Of a DNA stretch of 64,000 nucleotides, positions 26,565 to 34,132 are shown piece by piece. Under the pieces are notes generated by a model. That model saw nothing but the letters and a program-made list of their open reading frames with translations, was not told the origin of the DNA and did no database searches. A program made the position numbers and the translations under genes. The DNA is taken from the NCBI GenBank assembly GCA_020438865.1, contig JAGQTU010000015.1, positions 1-64,000 of the forward strand, given 5' to 3'. The DNA is from Mycobacterium sp. (lineage in GTDB: Bacteria > Actinomycetota > Actinomycetes > Mycobacteriales > Mycobacteriaceae). How positions within the stretch are numbered: position 1 is the stretch's first letter; each line of letters begins with the position of its first letter.

Positions 26565-27523
26565 GCCCGCCTCAACCAGAAAGAGCCCGGTTCGCGAGAC
26601 TCCAACTGTTCCTTCAGGACTGGGCAAACCGCGGTCAGTTCATCGGGATAGTGGTGCTTCAAGAAGTTGAGCGCTCCGATGATCTTGAACTCGTGGTTGT
26701 AGCTCAAAAATGCCTCCAGCAAGTACTGCTCGTTCCAGAAGCAGACGGACTGAATCCATTCCTCAAGGTAATCCTTGGGACTGAAGATGTCGTGGATGTG
26801 TATCAGCACACCGGATTTCAGGATCGGTAGGATCTCGAAGTACTCGAACAGCACATCACCCTGCGGACGGATCATGTGTGAGGAGTCGATGAAGAGGATG
26901 TCGTTCTCGTCCAGTTGGCCGAACAGCGATGTGTCGATCGACTCGACCGGCTTGCGGACCACGTCGACATCGAGTTGGTCAAGCCACCCGACTTCGTATG
27001 GCTCGATGCAGACATGCTCGCACTGGTAGCCGGGGTCTTCACCCCGGTTTGCCTTGACCGCGCTGGCGGCGATGAGCGTGGACTGGCCGCTCCCGATCTC
27101 GAAAATTCGTTTCGGCTTGTAGTGGCGGATCATGTTGTAGAGGAACTCGGCATCGCCCGATTCGAAGAATCCGTTGCGGTAAAAGAACTGGTGCTCGGCT
27201 TCCCGATCCATGGGAAACTTGACCAGTTCGTCGTTGTAGTGGAATCGCTTCAGCAGCTCCAGCTGTTCGGTGACATTCCAGTCGATCCCCAACAGTTCGC
27301 GGTCTTCCGACAGCGGCTTTCGCAGGTGATCGGGGTTGAACAATGGCTCGTAGTAGTGGTCGAGCACTGGGAAGATTCCCACTTTTCGGAAAACCCGTAG
27401 GGTCTGTGGCATCCGCCCGAAACCGGTCTGACGGATCGCTCGCAGCGCCAGCGCGGACGTTGCGGCGATGGGGACCAGCAGGAAGTCGATCACGCTGAAG
27501 CACAGTTTCTGGAACTTGGTCAT
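26561..27523 (-). CDS. Class I SAM-dependent methyltransferase (methyltransf_24 type)
   Basis: The 320-residue protein has a short hydrophobic N-terminus (FSVIDFLLVPIAATSALALRA) that could anchor it to the membrane. The class I methyltransferase core contains RIFEIGSGQSTLIAA as the AdoMet-binding motif, FIDSSHMIRPQGD, and HIHDIFSPKDYLEEW with a metal-ligand-like HxHD. Relatives methylate sugars in surface glycans. It probably adds one of the O-methyl groups of the extended oligosaccharide. It is convergent with the preceding glycosyltransferase and shares a CTAG stop overlap. Confidence 0.78.
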   Translation of the reverse strand: MTKFQKLCFSVIDFLLVPIAATSALALRAIRQTGFGRMPQTLRVFRKVGIFPVLDHYYEPLFNPDHLRKPLSEDRELLGIDWNVTEQLELLKRFHYNDELVKFPMDREAEHQFFYRNGFFESGDAEFLYNMIRHYKPKRIFEIGSGQSTLIAASAVKANRGEDPGYQCEHVCIEPYEVGWLDQLDVDVVRKPVESIDTSLFGQLDENDILFIDSSHMIRPQGDVLFEYFEILPILKSGVLIHIHDIFSPKDYLEEWIQSVCFWNEQYLLEAFLSYNHEFKIIGALNFLKHHYPDELTAVCPVLKEQLESREPGSFWLRRA

Positions 27524-27808
27524 AGTTTGCTACACCCTTCGTCCGGCGCCACAGAAGGCTAGCTGCAGATCGTGATGCACACCGGAGAATTCAGAGTTCA
27601 GGTGACCTACTGCCAGCGTCTCCTCGGTGCACGGCCGCGTTGTGGACCTCGCTACTCGCGGAAGCGTTCCGACGAGCTCACCGTTATTCGTTTTCATCGG
27701 TAAGTATTGATGCATCTACCGCATCCCTGCGATAAACGCTCTCGTTGTTCTCACAGTCCTACCGTCCCATCGGGGCGAAGATTGCAGCCGCGCGGAGTCG
27801 GCTTTCGT

Positions 27809-28534
27809 CTAGTCGCGAAAAAAGATTCCGTCTGCTTGTAGCATCCGGCCATCGCGAGGATCCCTGAAACCAGGGACCAATTCCGTAAGAACGAAGCCCG
27901 ATGAATAGGCAAGATCCAACGCCTCGCGAATCAACATCCCGTCCTCGTAAAGGGGGATGAAAGACAACTCGAGTTGCGCGCCGATCACGTGATCTTTGAT
28001 CGTCGCGCTTCCGCCGGCGACGACGTGCTTCTCAAAGCCTTGGACATCGATCTTGAGGAAGATCTGGTCGCTGGGCCTCAGATATTCCGGCGCGATGGTG
28101 TCAAGCTTGTGTATCGGAACTTCCTCCGTGCCGATATAGTTTGCCGGCGGAAAGGCGTCCTGGTGGCTTTTCAGCATGGGCAGGATGGAACTACTCGCGC
28201 CGGCATTACCCGCCACATTGATGGAGACCATTCCATCGCTATCGCCGAGAGCGCATTGTCGGCATTCCCACAACGGATCCTTCGCCGCGTTACGTTCGAG
28301 AAGCGCAAATGGCGCCGATAGTGGCTCGAACGAAACAATCGGACCCTTGTAAGCCGCCATGCGCAGGTCCGTGGCATATTGACCCGAGTTCGCCCCCACA
28401 TCAAAAACTGTATCGACCCGACGCATCTCGAGTTGCTTGACGAACTGGCGCTTCCAGCCCCCTTCTGAATAGGGGCGGGCAACCTCAATCGTGGTGCTGC
28501 GCGCGATCAAACCCCCACGCCGGAATAATTCCAC
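27809..28534 (-). CDS. FkbM-family methyltransferase
   Basis: This 241-residue FkbM-type enzyme has VDTVFDVGANSGQYATDLR (AdoMet site), IVSFEPLSAPFALLERNA, IFLKIDVQGFEKHVVAGG and GAQLELSFIPLYEDG. FkbM relatives in M. avium GPL clusters methylate fucose or rhamnose, so a role in the adjacent fucose pathway is reasonable. The start GTG 28534 has no clear Shine-Dalgarno sequence. A 285-base AT-richer gap separates it from the next gene; I see no gene in that gap. Confidence 0.85.
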   Translation of the reverse strand: MELFRRGGLIARSTTIEVARPYSEGGWKRQFVKQLEMRRVDTVFDVGANSGQYATDLRMAAYKGPIVSFEPLSAPFALLERNAAKDPLWECRQCALGDSDGMVSINVAGNAGASSSILPMLKSHQDAFPPANYIGTEEVPIHKLDTIAPEYLRPSDQIFLKIDVQGFEKHVVAGGSATIKDHVIGAQLELSFIPLYEDGMLIREALDLAYSSGFVLTELVPGFRDPRDGRMLQADGIFFRD

Positions 28535-28669
28535 CGGGTCACATTAGCACGCTAGCCCCAGCGGGGAGTTGATCAGCTATCGCGGCTGCCGTCCAGCGAC
28601 GGGTCCAATGCGGATGTTTGCTGGCGCCTGGCTCGCCGCCACTCGCGTCCGGTCGTGCAGTCGGGTGAA

Positions 28670-29632
28670 TCAGTTCCGCGCAGTCTCGGCGTTGGCCTGG
28701 TACCACGCAACGGTGGCCTCGATCCCATCCCGCAGGGCGATCTCGGGGAACCAACCGGCTTCGCGCAAAACCGACACATCCAAGAGCTTGCGCGGTGTGC
28801 CGTCCGGCTTGCTTCGATCCCAGCGCGTTTCGCCGCCGTAGCCGACCGCGTCGGCAACCATTGCGGCGATTTCGCTGATCGTGTGGTCAACGCCGGTGCC
28901 GACATTGACGTGGCCGGGTCCATCGAAGTGCTCGAGAAGGTAAAGACAAGCCCTCGCAAGGTCATCGACATGCAGCAACTCGCGCCTCGGCGTACCGCTG
29001 CCCCAATTGGTGACCTGACGCGCGTCAAGCGCTTTCGCCTCCAGGTAGCGCCGAATTAGGGCGGGCAGCAGATGCGATCCGGTGGGGGAGAAATTGTCGC
29101 CCGGCCCGTAGAGGTTGGTGGGCATTGCCGAGATCCAGGCCAGGCCGTACTGACGGCGGACCGCCTTAACCTGAAGAATGCCCGCGATCTTCGCGATCGC
29201 ATAGGCATCGTTGGTCGGCTCCAGCGGACCGGTGAGCAGCGCACTCTCGGCGATGGGCTGCGGAGCGAGTTTTGGGTAGATGCATGATGAGCCCAGGAAC
29301 AGTAGTCGCGGCACGCGCGCGGCGACGGCGGCATCGAGGAGGTTGACCTGGATCTGTAGGTTCTCGGACAGGAAATCAGCGGGATATGTGCTGTTGGCCG
29401 AGATGCCGCCGACGCGGGCGGCGGCGTCGATGATGACCTGGGGTCGCGACTCGGAAATGAACTCGAACGTCGCCGAGCGATCGGTGAGGTCAAGCTGATC
29501 GCGGGACCGAAGGACAAGGTTGGTGAACCCCTCGGCCTCGAATCTACGCACGAGGGCCGACCCGACCAGCCCACGGTGTCCGGCGATGTACACGGGCAAC
29601 CCGCGATCGAGTGCTCCGATACTCCACTCCAT
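28670..29632 (-). CDS. fcl: GDP-L-fucose synthase (GDP-4-keto-6-deoxymannose epimerase/reductase)
   Basis: The 320-residue extended SDR has YIAGHRGLVGSALVRRFE (NADP-binding, residues 16-33), LFLGSSCIYPKLAPQPI with the catalytic Ser, and NDAYAIAKIAG with the Tyr-Lys pair near residue 142. It converts GDP-4-keto-6-deoxy-D-mannose to GDP-L-fucose. ATG 29632 gives the family length; the longer frame to 29791 overlaps gmd. The start is seven bases beyond the gmd stop, so the two form an operon that makes GDP-fucose from GDP-mannose. The M. tuberculosis pair gmdA-epiA (Rv1511-Rv1512) has the same order. Confidence 0.92.
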   Translation of the reverse strand: MEWSIGALDRGLPVYIAGHRGLVGSALVRRFEAEGFTNLVLRSRDQLDLTDRSATFEFISESRPQVIIDAAARVGGISANSTYPADFLSENLQIQVNLLDAAVAARVPRLLFLGSSCIYPKLAPQPIAESALLTGPLEPTNDAYAIAKIAGILQVKAVRRQYGLAWISAMPTNLYGPGDNFSPTGSHLLPALIRRYLEAKALDARQVTNWGSGTPRRELLHVDDLARACLYLLEHFDGPGHVNVGTGVDHTISEIAAMVADAVGYGGETRWDRSKPDGTPRKLLDVSVLREAGWFPEIALRDGIEATVAWYQANAETARN

Positions 29633-29639
29633 GCTTCTG

Positions 29640-30662
29640 CTAGCTCCAGCCCGGAAGGTCCGGTTTGTCGATCCAAGGCGTACCGTCACAGGCCAGCGCG
29701 GCGATATCCGCGTCAACCATGATCCGCGCCAGGTCACCGGTGTGGACTGAGGCCTTCCATCCGAGAGAGTTGGCCGCCCTGGTCGCGTCACCGATCAGCG
29801 AATCCACTTCGGTGGGCCGTAGATAGCGATCGTCGAATTTCACATGCTTCTGCCAATCGAGGCCGGCGTGCTCGAAGGCGGTCTGTGCAAACTCACGAAC
29901 GGTGTACCCGAGTCCCGTCGCAAGAACCAGGTCTTGTGGTTCGGGAGCCTGCAGCATTCGCCACATCCCTTCGACGTACTCGGGCGCGTAACCCCAATCG
30001 CGAACCGCGTCGAGATTACCGAGATATACCTCCGACTGAACGCCGGCTTTGATCCGGGCAACGGCCCGGGTGATCTTCCTGGTTACGAAAGTTTCACCGC
30101 GCCTTGGTGATTCGTGGTTGAACAGAATCCCGTTCACCGCGAATAGGCCATAAGCTTCGCGATAGTTGCGCGTCGCCCAATAGGAGTAAATTTTAGCCGC
30201 GCCGTACGGGGAGCGTGGATAGAACGGTGTCTGCTCATCTTGGGGTGGTGGCGAAGCGCCGAACATTTCCGACGAGGATGCCTGATAAAAGCGGCAGTCC
30301 ACGTGTGATAGGCGAATCGCTTCGAGCAGCCTGATCGATCCGACACCTGTGGTGTCCGCAGTATGGACCGGCTCATCAAAACTGACCCGTACGTGTGACT
30401 GCGCAGCGAGGTTGTATACCTCATCCGGGGCGATAGTGCTCAGCAAAGTCACCAAGCGGGTTCCATCGGCGAGATCGCCGTAATGCAGAAACAACCGTGC
30501 GTCGGACTGATGGGGATCGACATAGAGGTGATTGATCCGCGAAGTGTTGAAGGTGGAGGCTCGGCGGATAAGCCCGTGTACCTCATATCCCTTGCTCAGC
30601 AGCAACTCGGCGAGGTACGAGCCGTCTTGCCCGGTGATACCCGTTATCAGCGCTCGCTTCAT
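29640..30662 (-). CDS. gmd: GDP-mannose 4,6-dehydratase
   Basis: The 340-residue enzyme has the Gmd hallmarks [68 protein letters not shown] (catalytic Tyr near residue 152) and [16 protein letters not shown]. It makes GDP-4-keto-6-deoxy-D-mannose, which Fcl next door reduces to GDP-L-fucose. The length equals that of M. tuberculosis GmdA. ATG 30662 opens the operon gmd-fcl, which may also include the FkbM gene. Confidence 0.95.
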   Translation of the reverse strand: MKRALITGITGQDGSYLAELLLSKGYEVHGLIRRASTFNTSRINHLYVDPHQSDARLFLHYGDLADGTRLVTLLSTIAPDEVYNLAAQSHVRVSFDEPVHTADTTGVGSIRLLEAIRLSHVDCRFYQASSSEMFGASPPPQDEQTPFYPRSPYGAAKIYSYWATRNYREAYGLFAVNGILFNHESPRRGETFVTRKITRAVARIKAGVQSEVYLGNLDAVRDWGYAPEYVEGMWRMLQAPEPQDLVLATGLGYTVREFAQTAFEHAGLDWQKHVKFDDRYLRPTEVDSLIGDATRAANSLGWKASVHTGDLARIMVDADIAALACDGTPWIDKPDLPGWS

Positions 30663-31041
30663 CGGATTCCCGCTCCTGTGCTCCAGAGGGCACCCGCAAA
30701 CATCAGGTATCCGATCATGGGCCGCGGCCCCCTCCTGATTCTGATTTGAACAACTCGGTGTCGGGTCAGCCCCAATAGTAGAGGTCGGGCAGGCAGGACG
30801 TTGAACGATGACTTCGTGACCTGCATTGGTTGCTGGATAGGGGCCGGATGTAGGGTCTCAGCGAACGCTCACGACGCTGGCAACGCCCGCAGCGGGGTGC
30901 CCGAGAGGTGGTCCGATTCCACTTTGGAAGGGAGTAGGCCTAATCAGGCGGCGTTACAGATGCCACAGAGGATTCGTGCGTGGATTTTCCGTGGTGCGGC
31001 AATAATTGGGCGGCGATCGATTAGGCAATGAGGGGGTCGTC
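30663..31041. other. Divergent promoter region, gmd and UDP-glucose dehydrogenase
   Basis: This gap of about 380 bases lies between two divergent sugar-nucleotide genes. A short plus-strand frame (30801-31031) has no coding character. CAATAAT near 31000 is the most promoter-like sequence for the rightward gene. The base composition is lower in GC than the core of the window. Confidence 0.4.
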
Positions 31042-32358
31042 TTGAAGATCTCGGTTATCGGCTCCGGCTACGTCGGGCTCGTCACGGGCGCGTGCCTGGC
31101 CGAAAGCGGCAATGACGTCGTCTGTGTGGACATCGACCGGGCCAAGATCGAGCAACTCCTCGCCGGTGGTGTTCCGATTTACGAGCCCGGCCTTGCGGAG
31201 CTGATCGCGAAGAACCGGGCAAGAGACCTCATCGACTTTACGACTGATGCCAGGCGAGGGATCGAGCACGGGGACGTGATATTTATAGCCGTTCCCACTC
31301 CCATGGGTGAAAGCGGCGCGGCCGATTTGACCCATGTCTACTCAGCCGCGAAGGCAATCGGATCCCATATGGACCGGTACAAGGTCATTGTCGACAAGTC
31401 GACCGTTCCGGTTGGTACCGCCGATGAGGTCCGCGCGATCATCGCCAACGAAACCTCTTGTGAGTTCGATATCGTGTCCAACCCCGAGTTCTTGAAGCAG
31501 GGCAGGGCGATCGCTGACTTTCAGGAGCCCGACCGAGTGGTGATCGGGACCGATTCCGAGCGCGCCCACGCCATCATGGAGCAGCTCTACGAACCCTTCG
31601 TGAACTACTCACAGCCCCTCATCGCCATAGACGTCAGAAGCGCGGAGATGGCGAAGTACGCGGCGAACTGCTTCCTGGCAACGAAGATCTCGTTCATCAA
31701 CGAGATCTCGAACCTGTGCGAGAAGGCCGGCGCAGACGTGTCGGCAGTCCGCGAGGCCATCGGTGCGGACAAACGCATCGGCTATGAGTTCCTTTCCCCC
31801 GGAATCGGCTACGGCGGCTCGTGCCTGCCCAAAGACGTTCGGGCGATTCTGCATACCGCAGGCAGTTTGGGTGCCGACATGCGGCTATTGCGCGCGGTCG
31901 AGCAGGTCAATGACGAGCAGAAGGCTGCTCTGGTGTCCAAAATCCTCACCCGCTTCGGAACCGGATCGGCCGCAAACGACCTGCGCGGCCTGCGGATTGG
32001 GTTGTGGGGACTGAGCTTCAAACCCCAGACCGACGATGTCCGTGCGGCCCCTTCCCTGGTGATGGCCAAGCGATTGGTCGAGTTGGGCGCAGTCGTGCGG
32101 GCCTTTGATCCCGAAGCGACCGAGCAGGCGAAGAACGTCCTTGGAGACTCGATCGAGTATGCCGACGACATGTACGGGGCCGTCGAAGGCGCCGACGCGC
32201 TATTGCTCCTCACCGAGTGGAAGCAGTTCCACCAGCCGTCCTGGCAACGTGTCAAAGGCGTAATGCGTGGGAACGTCGTATTCGATGGCCGTAATGTCTA
32301 CGACGCTGCGCATGTGCGGGAAGAGGGTTTCGAGTACCACGGGATGGGCCGTCGATGA
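31042..32358 (+). CDS. udgA: UDP-glucose 6-dehydrogenase
   Basis: The 438-residue enzyme of the UDP-glucose/GDP-mannose dehydrogenase family has the Rossmann motif KISVIGSGYVGLVTGACLAE, IFIAVPTPMGE, FLSPGIGYGGSCLPKDVRA with the catalytic Cys, and the C-terminal GLWGLSFKPQTDDVRAAPS. It oxidises UDP-glucose to UDP-glucuronic acid with two NAD+. The start TTG 31042 gives the family N-terminus MKISVIG and has GAGGGGG upstream; the longer frame to 31006 is less likely. It would supply glucuronic acid, known in the oligosaccharide of some M. avium-complex GPL serovars. A small GC hairpin follows (32409-32424). GDP-mannose as substrate is a weaker alternative. Confidence 0.9.
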   Translation: MKISVIGSGYVGLVTGACLAESGNDVVCVDIDRAKIEQLLAGGVPIYEPGLAELIAKNRARDLIDFTTDARRGIEHGDVIFIAVPTPMGESGAADLTHVYSAAKAIGSHMDRYKVIVDKSTVPVGTADEVRAIIANETSCEFDIVSNPEFLKQGRAIADFQEPDRVVIGTDSERAHAIMEQLYEPFVNYSQPLIAIDVRSAEMAKYAANCFLATKISFINEISNLCEKAGADVSAVREAIGADKRIGYEFLSPGIGYGGSCLPKDVRAILHTAGSLGADMRLLRAVEQVNDEQKAALVSKILTRFGTGSAANDLRGLRIGLWGLSFKPQTDDVRAAPSLVMAKRLVELGAVVRAFDPEATEQAKNVLGDSIEYADDMYGAVEGADALLLLTEWKQFHQPSWQRVKGVMRGNVVFDGRNVYDAAHVREEGFEYHGMGRR

Positions 32359-32408
32359 GAATAAGTGACAAAGGAACGACTGGGACGCGAACATGCTGGT
32401 GTGTGTCT

Positions 32409-32424
32409 CCCCGCCATTGCGGGG
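32409..32424 (+). terminator. Short GC hairpin after the UDP-glucose dehydrogenase gene
   Basis: CCCCGC (32409-32414), loop CATT, GCGGGG (32419-32424) form a perfect six-base stem, 50 bases after the stop and 65 before the next start. There is no T-run, so it may be a weak terminator or an mRNA-processing or stability element. Confidence 0.4.
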
Positions 32425-32488
32425 TAGTGTCGTTGCTGATCGAATCGTCGGCAGCCGCAGAACCTAGCCGCAAAACGAGGAATAGAGA

Positions 32489-33130
32489 ATGAAATTCAGC
32501 GAGTTATCGTCGCGTCCCGTTGTCAGGTTGTATGCGGGCGACGTTCCCGATATGCCCGAGTATCGCAGCAAACAGGTGGTGGGCTTGTCGCTGAGCCAAG
32601 ACGATGATTGGCATATCCGCCACGACGTCACACTTCCGCTGCCGTTACCGGATGAATCCGTCGATGTCTACCAGTCGGAAGACGTCTTCGAGCACATTGA
32701 TTACAGCCAGCTTCCCGCCGCTCTAAAGGAGATCCATCGGGTCCTGAAAAAAGGCGGGCTCTTCAGGCTGTCGATGCCTGATTACCGCTGTGACCTCCTC
32801 GTCGAACGATCACTAAAAGATGAGCGAGGTAATATAGTATTCGACCCGGGTGGGGGCGGCGCATATCGCCGGCAGTACTTGCTCTTCGGCAAGAAGCAGG
32901 TGGTTAATCGTGGACATGTGTGGTTTCCGAAATACGAAACGGTCTCAAAGTTGTTGAGTGATGCTAAGTTTTCTTCGGTGGAATTCCTCCATTACTACGA
33001 CGAGAACGGTGTTGCTGTCACCAAGCCTATTGACTACTCAAAAGGATTCATCAAGAGAACCCCGGATAACGACGCAAGGGTGGCCCACCCCTTCCGGCCT
33101 ATGTCCATCGTCGTTGACTGCATCAAGTGA
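32489..33130 (+). CDS. Methyltransferase-like protein without a canonical motif I
   Basis: This 213-residue protein has the second half of a class I methyltransferase: VDVYQSEDVFEHIDYSQLPAALKEIHRVLKKGGLFRLSMPDY, where EHI and the LKKGG turn are diagnostic. The N-terminal 40 residues have no glycine-rich GxGxG loop; VVRLYAGDVPDM stands in that place. This resembles COG4627-type predicted methyltransferases found in glycan clusters. ATG 32489 follows GAGGAATAGAG. The gene is clearly lower in GC than its surroundings (for example 32815-33060), which suggests recent acquisition. The stop overlaps the next start (GTGA), so both are translated together. Confidence 0.75.
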   Translation: MKFSELSSRPVVRLYAGDVPDMPEYRSKQVVGLSLSQDDDWHIRHDVTLPLPLPDESVDVYQSEDVFEHIDYSQLPAALKEIHRVLKKGGLFRLSMPDYRCDLLVERSLKDERGNIVFDPGGGGAYRRQYLLFGKKQVVNRGHVWFPKYETVSKLLSDAKFSSVEFLHYYDENGVAVTKPIDYSKGFIKRTPDNDARVAHPFRPMSIVVDCIK

Positions 33131-34116
33131 CCGCAGAAGTGCTTTCCGTCCCAGTCATCTTCATCATATTCAACCGGCCGGACACGACGAGACAGGTCTT
33201 TGAGACCATCCGGGCTGCGAGACCGCGGAAGCTCCTTGTGATTGCCGACGGCCCCCGTCCGGATAAGCCGGGCGAGGCTGAGAAGTGTGCCGAGACCCGT
33301 GCCATCATCGACGCCGTCGACTGGGACTGTGAAGTGAAGAGAGACTTCGCCGAAGCCAATCTCGGCTGCCGCCTTCGCATCTCGTCGGGCATAACCTGGG
33401 CCTTCGAGTTGGTCGACAAAGCGATAATCCTCGAGGACGACTGCGTACCGTCGGCTTCATTCTTTACCTACTGCGCCGACCTCCTGGATCGGTACGAGAA
33501 CGACGAGCGGGTGATGATGGTGTCCGGTAACAACCACCTGTTCGGGAAGGCCGAGACGAAAGATAGCTACTACTTCTCCAGGTACGCGCACTACTGGGGT
33601 TGGGCGACCTGGCGGCGGGCCTGGGCAAAGTACGACCTGGAGATGGCCAACTGGCCGGAGATAAGAGACAGAAGGCTGTTCGACCAGTATTTCCCGAGAA
33701 CGATCGACCGCCTGTACTGGGAGTCGGTCTTCCAGCACACCTACGAACGCAAGTTCAATAGCTGGGCCTATCAATGGGTCTACAGCATCTGGGCCAACTC
33801 GGGGCTTTGCGCCGCACCCGCCCAGAACCTGGTTCAAAACATCGGTTTTCAACGCGCCGATGCCACTCACACAACGGCGGACAGCGTCTATTCGTCGCTA
33901 CCCGCAGACGAGTTGGAGATGCCCCTCCGACATCCCCCAACGGTCCTTGCGAGTTCTGACAAAGATGAGTTGGAGGCTGAGATGCGTGCTGCGCGCACCC
34001 GAGGATTCTTCTACAGCCTCAACAAGTACGCCACTCTGACCCAGGCGGTCATCCGGAGAAGAACCGGCCGCGGTCCATGGCCGGACGCCGGACTAATGAT
34101 CCGGGGCGGCGGGTAG
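33127..34116 (+). CDS. GT2-like glycosyltransferase (HlpA-like family)
   Basis: The 329-residue protein shows the GT-A fold: VPVIFIIFNRPDTTRQVFETIRAARPRKLLVIADGPRP, then KAIILEDDCVPSASFFTYC with the metal-binding EDDC, and HYWGWATWRRAWAKYD. This family occurs in bacterial surface-glycan loci and transfers sugars of unknown identity. The start GTG 33127 overlaps the upstream stop TGA (GTGA), so it is coupled to the methyltransferase-like gene. It is convergent with the acyltransferase at 34133, with only 16 bases between them. Confidence 0.82.
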   Translation: MTAEVLSVPVIFIIFNRPDTTRQVFETIRAARPRKLLVIADGPRPDKPGEAEKCAETRAIIDAVDWDCEVKRDFAEANLGCRLRISSGITWAFELVDKAIILEDDCVPSASFFTYCADLLDRYENDERVMMVSGNNHLFGKAETKDSYYFSRYAHYWGWATWRRAWAKYDLEMANWPEIRDRRLFDQYFPRTIDRLYWESVFQHTYERKFNSWAYQWVYSIWANSGLCAAPAQNLVQNIGFQRADATHTTADSVYSSLPADELEMPLRHPPTVLASSDKDELEAEMRAARTRGFFYSLNKYATLTQAVIRRRTGRGPWPDAGLMIRGGG

Positions 34117-34132
34117 GTACCACGCATTCGCG

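Noticed and set aside
27524..27808. Possible tRNA or insertion-sequence remnant in the 285-base gap before the FkbM gene
   Set aside because: No cloverleaf, no CCA-type end and no terminal inverted repeats could be found by eye.
30801..31031. A 76-codon plus-strand frame between gmd and the UDP-glucose dehydrogenase gene
   Set aside because: No ribosome-binding site, poor codon bias and no recognisable motif; better read as promoter region.
31006..31041. Upstream start for the UDP-glucose dehydrogenase gene at TTG 31006
   Set aside because: It adds residues absent from the family, while TTG 31042 yields the canonical MKISVIGSGYVG start with GAGGGGG upstream.
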